Numbered from the stretch's first letter, positions 42,987-54,462 are shown. The stretch: 64,000 nucleotides of DNA from Morinoia aosen (GCA_030386875.1 CM059558.1:1-64000), one strand, 5' to 3'. Numbers and translations: made by a program. Notes: generated from the letters alone by a model not told the origin.

Positions 42987-45506
42987 ATGTCTATTTTAAA
43001 AGTGACTATCCTTGCTATTTTATTTGTAGTTAGACTTTGCAAACGGCAAAACATTGAATTAAATCATTACCTTCGTCGTTGCTATGGTTAGGATAGTATT
43101 CGCTTTTTTAGAAGATTCGAAAACTCCTCAAAGAAGCTCGCCAAGATTAAATTGGATATTAAGTTTTTGGAAACCTGCAAAGTTTACGAGACCGTGCCAA
43201 AATTTCTCCGCTTCAAACTCTATAAGAAATCTTTAATGTCTTCGCATTTTTACAAATCCTGGCAACTAAAACTGCTCGTTAATGAAATTTCTACGAAGAA
43301 GAAGGCTTTTGCTAAATTGTCTTTAGATGTGAAAACCCTGGAACAATCGCTGCGTTCAAGTTTTTCTTTTGTGACCCAGATGCTTATAAAAAACTACGTC
43401 AAACTTTCTGTCAACTCCTTCGAGATCACTACGAAGTCGACTCATAAGAACAAACTCAAACAGCTGGGCATCGACAGCAACCTTCAGCCTTGTGATCCCT
43501 CCAAAGTGGTCTTTAATTTTAGTTCTGTGAATCTGTCAGCACGGCTTACCTATTTACTTGCATTCGGTTTGGATTTTTCTTTGCCAGTTTATAAGTTAAA
43601 TTTTTTCAATTACTTTTTGCACTTCGAAAAACTTTTTGCCAGCCTTAAATCTTCACTACCATCTGAATCGTCTGTTGTCAAAGATCAATTGAAAATCTTA
43701 GCACACAAGTATTATTACGGCTTCAGGCCATATGAAATTTTGTCATGCATATTCAGCAGAGACGATGTATCACTATTGAAAAACCTAGCCTCAAATAAAG
43801 ACCTAATTGTTACACGTCCTGATAAAGGACGAGGTGTTGTTCTTATTGATAGAGATAAGTATATACATAGTATGAAGAACATTATTTCAGATGCAACTAA
43901 ATTTAGAGTGATTTCTCAACCAATACTAAAATTCACAACCAGTGTTGAAGATAAGATAAATAATTTTTTACGTAAACTCAAAAATTCTGGCTCAATTTCC
44001 GATGATGTGTACAGAACCTTATTTGTTTCCGGAAGCGCTCCTGGTGTTTTATATGGCTTACCTAAAATCCACAAACGCAATTTCGATGTGAATTTTCAGT
44101 TCAGACCTATTTTTGCAGCCTACCGTACTCCTAGCTTCAATCTGGCCAAATTTTTGGTACCTATTTTGACTCCCTTTACTTCTAATGATTATACAGTGGA
44201 AAATTCAAAAGCTTTTGTAAGCGATGTGGTTTCTATTGATAACGCAGATAACCTTTTTATGGCTTCTTTTGATGTCGAGAATTTATTCACTAATATTCCG
44301 CTACACGAGACCATAGAGATTTGTTTAGATTACTTATTTTCTCAGACTGATTCTGTTATTGGCTTAACCAAATCTTTGTTCAAAACTTTGTTGCAACTCT
44401 CTGTTCTAAATTCATTTTTTTATTTTTGACAATATCTTTTATCAGCAATTAGACGGGCTAGGAATGGGGCTCCCGTTAGGACCTACATTTGCTAATATGT
44501 TCATGGCTTTTCACGAAAAAAGGTGGTTGGAAATGTGTCCGGTTGAATATAAGCCTGTATTCTATAAACGTTACATTGATGATACATTCCTTTTATTTAA
44601 AGATAGTTCTCATTGTAACCTACTTTTGTCGTACTTGAATTCTCAGCATCCGAATATTAAGTTCACCATGGAACTTGAAAAAGAAAACTGTCTCCCGTTT
44701 CTGGATTCTATGATTACTCGTCGAAATAACAAATTTCACAGTTCCGTCTATCGCAAGCAAACATTTACTGGGTTGGGTTTGAGTTTCTATAGTTTTTGTA
44801 ATTTTCGTTTCAAATTAAATAGTATCAGAACTCTGTTATGTAGAGCGTATAATGTATGTTCAAGTTTTCAGTCGTTTCATGGTGAAGTTGAATTTTTGAA
44901 TAACTTTCTCCGTAATAATGGTTTCCCCGCTTGGCTGATACATTCCTCAATCAAAAAGTTTTTAAATTCAAAATTTTGTGACCGCCCACCTATGACAACC
45001 GTACGGAAAAAGATTTTAATTTTGTTATACCACATTTTGGCTACCAATCTGAAAAATTGAAAAAAGATTTGCTGACGCTTTTATCAAAACATTTAATGCA
45101 TATTAATTTTCGGATAATTCTAGTGAACGCATACAAAATCAATTCTTTTTTCAATTACAAAGATAAGCTTCCGAAGGCTTTGCTCTCTTCAGTCGTCTAC
45201 AAGTATCGTTGCGCACTGTGTGCGTCTGAGTACGTGGGGTCCACAAAAAGGGCCTTGCGTACTCGTGTAGCAGAGCATGCTGGACGAAGCTTTCGAACAA
45301 ATAGGCCTCTTGCTTCTCCCTCTCAATCCTCTGTGCGTGCACATGCAGAAAAGTGCGACTTGCCTGTTCGCTTAGATGATTTCCAGATAATTGCAACATC
45401 TTCTAGTCAAACAGATCTTCGAATTTTAGAGTCTCTTTTTATCATGAAAGACAAACCGGTTTTAAATGATGCCCAATCTTCCTTCCCCTTGCAAATTTCC
45501 TGTTAG
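42987..45506 (+). pseudogene. PLE polyprotein, copy 2c, near full length with three breaks
   Basis: The ATG at 42987 lies in the pseudo-LTR and opens with a hydrophobic stretch (MSILKVTILAILFVV) and a basic segment, followed by a TAG at 43089. The body continues: a long N-terminal domain (43152 on), TRPDKGRGVVLIDR, then the RT. A one-base gain in a T run near 44415 and a one-base loss in an A run near 45010 shift the frame in the RT and before the nuclease. YIDD and GIY-YIG residues are intact. The full protein would be about 830 aa. The breaks at homopolymers and one nonsense change suggest recent loss of function. Confidence 0.88.
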
Positions 45507-45571
45507 CAATTACAAATGTTATTCATATGTGTGTATATTTTTTTTTGTCTGTAAAAAATCTCTTGTATTTT

Positions 45572-45616
45572 CCCAGATGCTGAAGATGACCCTTGTGGTC
45601 GAAACGTTCATTTTCT
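45572..45616 (+). ncRNA. Hammerhead-ribozyme-like motif, PLE copy 2c
   Basis: The order is AGATG, CTGAAGA, T, GACC/GGTC stem with loop CTTGT, GAAA, ACGT, T, CATTT. AGATG/CATTT gives a five-pair stem I including one G-U pair. The self-complementary ACGT could form stem III between two RNA molecules. One extra base separates CUGANGA from stem II. Confidence 0.55.
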
Positions 45617-45701
45617 CATTTATGTTTTTAGTGCTGACCTATTAAATTCTCTAAGAAATAATGTCTATTTTAAAAGTGACTATCCTTGCTATTTTATTTG
45701 T

Positions 45702-45790
45702 AATATTCTTGTACTTGTGCACTGGTGAAACTCGTATCACAGATACGGTCATTGAGCGTCCTTGTGAGCGTCACAGACACACGCACCAAC
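45702..45790 (-). repeat. Dispersed repeat R2, copy 2, right part
   Basis: It resumes R2 after the PLE, with CATTGAGCGTCCTTGTGAGC matching 33840-33860 inverted. Confidence 0.7.
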
Positions 45791-47830
45791 CAATTTGATG
45801 TGTTCACTCACACGCCCATTGTGATAACATTGCACAAATTACGCACAAATATGTAAAGTTACTTATTCATTTAAAAATTCAAGTGGACAACTAAAGTTTT
45901 GTTATGTACGGAATAATAAATTCAAATCAACTGTAGAAATCAAATTTGACTTTCAATAATTACCATTAGGAAAATAATGAATACAAGGCTGAATGATTAT
46001 GATCTAAATATATCCAATCTAATGTCATTTGTTACTTCATCTTTCCACACGATTATGTATCTAAATTCTTCATAATTGCTCCTGCGTTCATGAACGCTTA
46101 TGAACAATAGAGGCGTTTTGGATTAAGTCGCTCAAAGTTATAGGAGCTACATGTTGTCGCTGTTTGAAATAAAATGTTCAGGTTACGGATATATCAATTC
46201 AGATATAATACCTCAGACAAACGGCCAAACTTTCATTACTGATGCTGTAGGCATAATATTCGTTTTTTTGTGCCCGCATTGGGCAAAAATCAACTGTGTT
46301 TTTATCATTAGGACAATAATGGAAACTGGTCTGCATGAAACCTAGAGCAAAAATATCGTAATTAACACTGATGACAATGCTGGGAGACAAAATAACTGTA
46401 TATACCTGTACTGAATTTTTTAAGTTAGTCATAATATTTTAGAAATGTAGGACAATCAATTATTGAAATGATTTTTCATGACCTGTAAAATAAAAATTAC
46501 ATAATGATTGAATCAATTCATTCGCAATCAAATCATTAGTAGTACCAAACAAATGATTTTACCAATTCAATGAACAATGAAAAATAAATTAGTCATCCAT
46601 GAAAAATTAAAAGTTGTGTAGGTTCGAATAAATACTCGTTTGAACTGAAATTATTGAATTATATCGAAATAAAAACATTGATCTATCTTTGGTCACTAAT
46701 AAACTGGAATATCATACAAAACAGAATCTTTTCAGTATAGAATAATATTTTACAAAAATAACCTATGGTAAATTGATTCTGTTTCAACCAGCTTAACTGA
46801 AGTAGGAGACCTTCTAACACTGCCAAGCTAAAGCATCTTTGTGAGTCTCCATTGACTCGCATAGATTAATTTCTATCACCTGTGGTACGTGGTTGATATG
46901 GTTAAAGTTCCATCACGAACACAGTTTTCAAATCAAAATGAATTAGTTATCAAATGAAAAACTGTTTAATTCGTTTTCATATTTTTATTTGACACTGCTT
47001 CAAATAAAAATGAAATTTCCTAATGATTTATTACATGACAAAGACCTTGATAGGTTTTCCAACAAAATTTGAGGGATTATCGCAATTTTCAAGATTTAAT
47101 TGGGTATGAGAATTACATTAGTTGTCTGGGACCGGAACTAATGAGAATTAGAAGTGAAGTATGTGCTTAAGATAGATTAAAATACCTTATATTTTCTGGG
47201 CCTCAAGTGGTCACACGAAGAGCTACCTTAGTTAGATCGTTACGTCAATGCATAATGCGCACCTCTTGGGGACATCGCTTCGGAGGGGGGTTGTTATGTT
47301 GGTGTGTACTCCTATACACGTGTTGATTTAGACTACGGTTGACATGATTCAGACTACAATAGAACTGCCCGTTTAGACAACAATCCCAGTCAGAAATGCT
47401 AGTGCGGATCAGCATCGATTATCTGGGGACAGTGCATCTTTTTTAGGATCAGTGCGGGACCCAGCTCGGGATGAAATTTTTCTTCACCGGTCACTGCAGA
47501 TCAATGCAGAAAATTCGGGACAGAAATGCCTGTAGTGATCTTAACAGAAAAATCGGCACTGATAATCAATAATTACAATGAGAGGTATTTGTTTTTAAAC
47601 CAGTGTACATTATGAAACCAAAGTATTATTTCAAATCGAACGTGTAACTTTCAAGTTAGTTAAGGGATCTCTAGCCCTAAAAATTTTCTAATATGTATAA
47701 TTTCCCTTTTTTGCATTTATTTTGCAACTTGGGAAATCAAAATGCATAAGGATATGTAACATTGAAATCCAAACAAATTTGCTTCATGGAAACTCCGCAA
47801 TAGGAGGAAATTTATTGCGCGAACATATGA
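45791..47830. other. AT-rich non-coding interval with fragments of repeats
   Basis: 46490-46610 matches 37010-37125 inverted. 47320-47390 holds about three degenerate 24-bp M24 units. 47390-47560 is rich in GATC, TGCAG and CAGTGC words and weakly resembles 55500-55760 inverted. No coding domain is recognisable. Confidence 0.5.
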
Positions 47831-47839
47831 AAAAAAAAA

Positions 47840-48215
47840 TATATATATATCGGAAAATTTCTATACATATATTGCGCAAAACACTTCTCCAATTTTTAAC
47901 GTAGAAGCTTGATTTTCGTTTCATTCGACGCAGTAGGACAGTGGAAACAGCGGAGCGAAGCGAAGCGGAATTTCAATTGAACTCTAAATAACATTTCTAT
48001 GGTGATAAATCTGGGACTTGAAAAAACATTTTTGACAAATGTATCAATAAGTTTTTTCTAATTCGAAATTCAAAATAATCCTTCATTTTCCAGTTGCTAC
48101 ATTCTTTCCGCGTCGAATGAGGCCAAAATAAAGCTTCTACGTTGAAAGAAGAAGTGTTTCGCGCAACAGATATATATATTTTTTCATATGTTCTCGTGAT
48201 AACTTTTTCTATTGC
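47840..48215. repeat. Foldback element, copy 2
   Basis: Arms containing AACGTAGAAGCTTGATTTTC ... CATTCGACGC (47895-47930) and the inverse GCGTCGAATGAGGCCAAAAT ... CTTCTACGTT (48110-48140) pair for about 90 bp. Outer TATATATA-rich stretches extend the pairing. Same family as 8867-9165. Confidence 0.8.
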
Positions 48216-49559
48216 AAAAATGGAAACTTTTCATTGACGTGAATGTATTTCGAATTCAATTTTATCTATCGTTATGCATTTTCGTTGCCCCAGTTGCAAT
48301 AGAAATTCGAAAAGTGAAATTTGAAAAATTAGACCAATGTTAGGGTTAGAGAACCCCTTACATAAAGCCGATTCACACGTGAACTTGGTTTGTTTAAAAT
48401 CAAATTTCACATACAGTACGTTTTCAGTAATAGCTAACCACCAAGTGGGTACAATTCTATGTTCCGATTTTTCTAAGCGAACAACGCTGGGAATTTTAGG
48501 TTATTTTTTGTAAAATGTGCTAGCCGTGATGAATATTTTGTTTGCTTACTTTTACATTTTAAAGTCCTTCACACTGTCAATCTATTCAGCAACTATTTTC
48601 TTGTAGAAATAGAATACCAACTTTAATCCCTAAAATAATCCTTTCGTCGTCCTGCTCCTAGTTATGGAAACTTGAAATTCCGACGACCAACATAACTGAC
48701 TTGATCAATTTTAAAGGAAACAAGCATGGCGTAACACACGGACAAATAAACATGCGCATTGATATAGGGAAAATAATTCTTCTTGCAGCAGGGCTAAAAT
48801 TATTATGAGCCATTGAAATGCAACTTCCAAATTTTAAATGCAACTATTGTATAAATTGTACAAGCATGTACATAAATCGCCTGTGGTATTATTACTCCAG
48901 CAATAGTAATTACTGCCAACTTTGCATCATATTATCAAACTCATTCATCAATTATTTCATTCCATAGTGAAAATAGTTATAATAATTTTAATCACCAGTT
49001 AAATAGTTATATTGTCACATGAAATAGCAAAAACATAGAACTAGTTTTTTGGTGGCGCACATTTCACCACGGAAGCGTGCAGCGGTCAGTGTTGACATCA
49101 GTCACAACTTCACAACAAGCGCGTTAGTCAAACTAAGCCTGGTCGTTGTTAGTTTGTGAGATAAGCTGAAAATCTAAAAAAATACGCTTAGCAATTGTGC
49201 TATGGTGATGGAAAATCAATGAACTAGAAAATTATTCTATGAATAAAGTGAAAGACAGAAAAGGCCGAGAATTATTGCGTGTTTAGAAAATTCCCACCGA
49301 CGTAGGTAGCTCTTCAGAAAGTCATTTCTCCAGAAAGAGTTCAAAACACGCGCAGTGAATCGGACTGATCAGCTGATCGACTGATAATTCCAACAGCTCT
49401 TTGTCAATTTGTACCAGTGAAGATATGATTTAGATGTGAAGTGAGTGACATAAGTAATTAAGAGTGTGTGCACTTTGATTGGATAAGCAGTTGAAAAAAA
49501 TTAAAAAGAGATTTCTAAAATGAGAAGGCATCTCACATTAGTTTTAAGTGAACATTGAT
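48216..49559. other. Non-coding interval; possible promoter or 5' region near 49.0-49.2 kb
   Basis: 48216-49000 is AT-rich and featureless. 49050-49170 is richer in GC (GCAGCGGTCAGTGTTGACAT; CAAGCGCGTTAGTCAAACTA) and could be a transcription start region for the candidate spliced gene downstream. That is inference only. Confidence 0.3.
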
Positions 49560-50470
49560 GGCATCCCCTTCTAGAATATAATAAATGCACAGCTGATGCA
49601 TTCCTTGTGTCTGCTATTGAATATCGAGAAACAATAATTTGTGTAGGTAATTATTGCTCTCATAAAGTCTCTATGAATAAAATACCTACACCCGAGTTAT
49701 TGCTAAAAACAATTCTAGAAAGATCTGGAAAACTTATCTGGTCAGTAGGAATGAAAGACATGAAAAATTGCAGCAGTGGAGCCTACTAATAAGAGAACAA
49801 GTGCTGTTGTGTCATGTTCTTGGCAAAACTCACATGAACAATCTTGAAAGAGCAACAACCTCAGACCTCCAAATGGCAGCAGTACCTGTGCACCAGCTCA
49901 CAACTGCAAGTAAGGATTATATTTAGTCTGTCATTGATCCCTTGTATTTTGAGGTCCTTTCAGCTTGTGTTGAATTAAATTCTGATTTGCCAAATGCAAG
50001 ATGAAAGTCAAAATGCAACATGTCAATATTTTAGCTAGGTGTCCTGAATTTTTGTGCAATACATTTCTTCAGATGTCACTCTGAAATCAGAAATATTTTT
50101 AAAATATATCAGAAACTGTGACACAGTGTGAGCACCTTGTATAAATAAACACGTGGAAATTGAAAATATTTTTTTCAATTTCAAATAAAACAAAAAGTTA
50201 ATTATATTGCTTGTGAAATAGTTTTCTATAATGAACAAGTAATAAATATGTAGCATATGATAAAATTTTATTAATATATTTCAATTATTTTTCAATATTT
50301 TACAATATAATTTTCTTCCTTCCCCAGCAATGCATGAACAGCAATGCGGTATGGTATCACTGGGACCTCAACTACAGAGTTGGAACTTGATGAGGCCAGG
50401 GCAACTTCTTCTCAGCTTCCTTTGTGTATCGCTTTCACCCGGACAGCAGGACACTCATCTCTCAGCCAAA

Positions 50471-51596
50471 GTAAGTTTTATTCTTACTTTGAATGATGTG
50501 TTAATTTAATCTTTGCTTTCCTAATCAAAGGCTTAGGAAAACATATAATGAAAGATCACTTCCTAATTTTTAGAAAGCAATAAAACTATTTATATTACTA
50601 ATTATGTTTTTGCCAGAATGTATATGCCAAAGTTTATTCCTTTCATTCAGAATGAATTGCTGTGAAATGAACAGACAAAGTGTTCTCAAGTAAATTTAAA
50701 GCCCCGGCTTATAGTTTATATCTGTCGGATAATGATATATATATCATTATATATCCTAGTTTGCTTGTGCCTTATTGCAAACAGTATAAAAAACCCATCA
50801 TAATGAGAATTTTATTTTACTCAATGATTTTGTATTTTTAGGAATAAGATGAATTAACTGTAAATGGGAATGCCTGGTTTATGATGGACATTTTTCATGT
50901 AGAGTTGTATTTTTAGGTTGATGTATTAGTATGATGTGTTAGGCTTGTTAAGTGGGTGGATAAGATGAAAGGAGAACGTGAAAAATTTGGAGTTTGAGTT
51001 TATTGAAAGCATTGCACTTGTAAAAGTGAAAAGGGCTAAGATTGAGGGCCTGAAAACTGAGTTTGACTGGTTAAAGGGTAGAAGAAACGATGAAAATAAG
51101 CAAAAAGGTAGAGGTAGAAGAAAGATGCAAAACATTAGAAACAATGCATGTTGATGCAAATGACTGGTAGAAGAAATGAAGCTCATGCTAGGAATAGAGT
51201 AGAATAGAGTTAATTACATATGAACCATAGTTTACTGTTAGGTAAGAATGTATGTTACAGAAATTCTCGTATGTGAAGATTAATTTGAATGGAGTCAAAT
51301 CATCATATGGAAGTGGTCAACTGGTCCTGGATAATGAAGAATTTATTACCGATGAGTGATGTGAAAGAATTAATATTCAGCAATCTGGCATAGGTATGAA
51401 AGTTTAAGGAATATGAACAATGAAAAATAAAAAAAAAGTTTAATGTTGCTGTAGAAAGCATGCAAACAATAAAATGTAGAAATAATATAACTAGAATAAT
51501 GTGCATTGCTTTCCTCCATTGCATGTAATTTTCTCTAAAGTCATTTTTGATCATGCGCAGAGTAAACTTTGATTTCAACTGAACTATTCATTTCAG
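50471..51596. other. Interval without a clear feature
   Basis: A small AT palindrome (ATAATGATATATATATCATTAT) lies at about 50731. 50940-51180 has a lysine/glutamate-rich plus-strand frame with stops (EGLKTEFDWLKGRRNDENKQ) resembling a decayed LINE ORF1 or coiled coil. If the candidate gene is real this is intron. Confidence 0.35.
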
Positions 51597-51847
51597 ATTG
51601 GCAAGCTCAAGCATTACGTCGGGGTCAACAGCTGAGGCACCATACGTCACATTCTCAAAAGAGCTTGCTGTCACGGGAGCTTGTATGACCATACTCCAAA
51701 GGATCACGGGAGCCTGTTGTCCAGTTTACCTACACTGGGCTTGGAAAAACCGGCGGCGAGATGAACAAGAATTCAGAGTGTATTCATTCTGCCTCCAAAT
51801 CATTGGTGAGTAGACTAATGGGAGACGTCCACCTAAAATCAAGGAAA

Positions 51848-52400
51848 TGTCTGTAACGTTTGTTGTATGCGACTTGGATCTATGAAAATTAGCGTTCGTA
51901 TGTATTTCTGAGAGTAAATTTTTCCCACTTCCGACATAATTTTGAAGACAATGGGGAAAGGGTAGGGGGAAGTGCATACTTTTCAAGAGACATCTTAAAA
52001 AGTACTTATCGTAGAGCAATGATTTAGGTGTCATTGGATTCGCCATAAATTTCTGCATGACGGTTCGAAGGATTATTTCGGTTTTTATGATAATTTCTGA
52101 GTTACATAGAAAAAATGTATGTATAAATTACAGATTGAAAGATATTACTTAATTTTATAAAATGACTGTAACGTTCTTTCTATAGAATCTAGATTTAAGA
52201 AAATTGACATACCTATGTGTTTTTAGAAATAAATAGAGGTCGTGTACATAAATTTTTCCCATTTTTGCCACAATTACGGAGATAATAGGGGAAAATGTCG
52301 GGTACATGGTTATTTTTCAAAATCTATTTTCTCCGAGGGTTTTTATTGTAGAGCAATGATTCAGGTATCACTAGATGCACAAAAAGCTGCTCTATCTACT
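51848..52400. repeat. Old tandem duplication, unit about 314 bp
   Basis: Landmarks recur 314 bp apart: TCTGTAACGTTT / GACTGTAACGTTC (51850, 52164), AAATTTTTCCCA (51917, 52252) and GTAGAGCAATGATT[TC]AGGT (52012, 52350). Similarity is about 70% by eye, so the duplication is old. Confidence 0.75.
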
Positions 52401-52739
52401 TACATGCGATTTTTTTATAGTAAGTTTTTGTTACATTGAAAATATGGGTTTTCAGTTTTTTTTTCATGCAGTCTAATCTTGTTTATTGATGAATTTGAAT
52501 CCTACACAGGTTTTCTAGTCAGTTAACCAGGATTCTACACTGAACCTAGCTGGGTGGAAACCCTCTCGTTTCTGCTTGACATAAATGTTTCATTTCTATT
52601 TCTCCTTCATATCACTCACTGACATCATGCAATTAAATGGTTAAACAATTTTATATATGCTCCAAAACTATTCCTCGTTGTAAAATACACCACAAAATCA
52701 CTTTTAAGAAGGTCTGTCATCAAAAATGTATATCTTCAT

Positions 52740-53060
52740 GTTGAATTGAGCTCACAGGTAGATAATATACGGGCCTGATCTGACGGTTACGTAGGCCTTC
52801 TTTTTGATGAAAAAGTGTGTCCTTTGTTTTGTAAAGACCATCGTTTTTTGGGTCAGTACTCTCCTTTTCTTTAGACCTATTACTAACTTTTTGAACTTTA
52901 ATCTTGTTGAGACTTTCTTTCTGACCTGCTGTTTCCATGCGCATTGTGTTCAGTTAACTTGCAACACACTGGTGTTACCTCACAAGGATGGCCCATGTGG
53001 GAACACACGTTGTGCATAGATTCCGCATGTACGAGTCTATACTAGATGGTCCTTTCATTA
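52740..53060 (-). repeat. Dispersed repeat family D, copy 2 (most diverged)
   Basis: It shares GTAGGCCTTCTTTTTGATGA, the CTTGTTGAGACTTTCTTTCT region and GATTCCGCATG with the 17870 copy. The minus strand has a lysine-rich 74-codon ORF (52944-52720) aligned with the one in copy 1. Confidence 0.55.
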
Positions 53061-53579
53061 TTCCTCTCTTTGGAGCGCCTCTTTGGAGCGCCTCTTAAGA
53101 AGTTTAAACTAATGGGTGGTTAGGGAAGTTTTAAACTAACTTATATTAGAATAATATTTAATATGTTGATTGGTATGCAGTTTTACCTCATTGTATAGTA
53201 TTATCTTACAGCTACACTTTAATTTTTAGATTGCGCTGCAGAATTGGGATTCAAGGCAAGAAGAGCCCGAGACTGGCACGGGAAACGAGGATCAACTTCG
53301 CTGAAGGTTACTTCAGGCGTTGATGTAAGATGCATCGCAGTTGAAAGTCTCGGCATCAGACATCGGAAGCGAGGACGAGGAATGGAACCCTGAAGAACTT
53401 GATCTCAGGCTGCTCATGTGGGCTCGTTTGGGTGAAAAAATTAGTAGTACAACTGTCGTCAACGAGGGAGGCTGTGCGTATTCGTTTTTGCTGAACACTG
53501 GCTGTTTGAATGTTCACGTTTTAAAGTTATCAATTTATTATTTTTCCCATGGTATTGTTTGCGACTTTATGCATTAGCG

Positions 53580-54115
53580 GAAAACCCAAAAATGCTTCTA
53601 CTAGCTAGGCAAAATTGTGCATTTTAACTACGCTTCAGCAAAACGCTCTTTATCATAAGAAAATGTTTGTAGCAACCGAATATTTGCAATGTTGTAAATG
53701 TTGAACTTTATTTAGTAGTGGTACTGTTTCACCTGACAGCAGCAGCCTCTCACGACCTGTATTTTATATTTAAGTTTTGCAATGGAGGCGAGCCATTCCT
53801 ATTGACGTAAACATACACTGATTCTAATTCACAAATCTCGTGAAATTATTTAGGAACGAGTGGATAATAGTCGATATAAATTGTTACTAAAAAATGGAAG
53901 TGTCCCACGTAAATGAAATAGATAAGAAAATTCCTCAGAGGCGTCTTCTTATAATATTTACAATACTCGTTTTTATCAAACGAATATACACCTGACGATA
54001 TGTGTTATAAAATTATATGATTGATATTGATTTAATTACATTTAGAGCAGATGTACACAACTGGCAGCTCCTGGGCCACTGTGAAAAAATGATGACTTAT
54101 TAATATCTCAACTTT
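53580..54115. other. AT-rich non-coding interval
   Basis: No ORF with a motif, tandem array or transposon end was found here. Confidence 0.5.
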
Positions 54116-54117
54116 TT

Positions 54118-54462
54118 TACATCACTCCCCTCAGGGGGATACAACTATTGTATCTATGGGAATTAGCGCTCCAAGGGGGATTATGTGAGGTACCGAGCTA
54201 AATGTTTGGTCGGCTTTTTTTTTGTTGAAATAGCATCGGTATTTTTTTGTTACGAACCTTTTTTTTCGGTTCACTGCTGTCCAATTTTTAAGGAGCTACT
54301 ACTCTCTTCTTCAACATTTTCCTTGTTTCATCAACTTCTTTCTTAGCTTACTGTTTCTATGCTCCTTGTGCACTGATTCCGCGTTATCTTAACTCCGTAG
54401 CAAATGATGTCTTCATCCTTTTTTTTTGAACATCGTTGTCGTGGGACTGGGAGGCTATTCAA
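54118..54462 (-). repeat. Dispersed repeat family D, copy 3
   Basis: It begins CCCCTCAGGGGGATACAACT, with GTATCTATGGGAATTAGCGC identical to the 17870 copy, and runs to GATTCCGCGTTATCTTAACT. Copy 1 and copy 3 are about 80% alike by eye. Confidence 0.75.

Larger units (their letters stand above)
39994..45701. mobile_element. Composite Penelope-like element: one inverted and two tandem copies in a single target duplication
   Basis: Copy 2a runs on the minus strand (41700-39994). Copy 2b (41703 to about 43075) and copy 2c (from 42987 to 45701) run on the plus strand in tandem. The flanking 12-bp AATATTCTTGTA at 39982-39993 and 45702-45713 shows that all three entered together. Copies 2a and 2b are 5'-truncated; 2c reaches the start of the ORF, overlapping the 3' end of 2b, which is the pseudo-LTR arrangement known for PLEs. 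Confidence 0.92.
49568..53500 (+). other. Candidate spliced gene of unknown function (weak)
   Basis: Several open segments have consensus splice borders. One is about 49800-49910 (REQVLLCHVLGKTHMNNLER...) ending CAA|GTAAGG. The next is 50325-50469, after a TTCCTTCCCCAG acceptor and before CAAA|GTAAGT; these two join in phase. A third is 51597-51807, after TTTCAG and before GTGAGT (TSGSTAEAPYVTFSKELAV ... KNRRRDEQEFRVYSF). A fourth is about 53230-53500 (ASDIGSEDEEWNPEELDLRL). The second-to-third junction is not in phase and a stop lies at 49786, so a single protein is not established. No family is recognised. Alternatives are a non-coding transcript, a decayed gene or chance. Confidence 0.25.
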
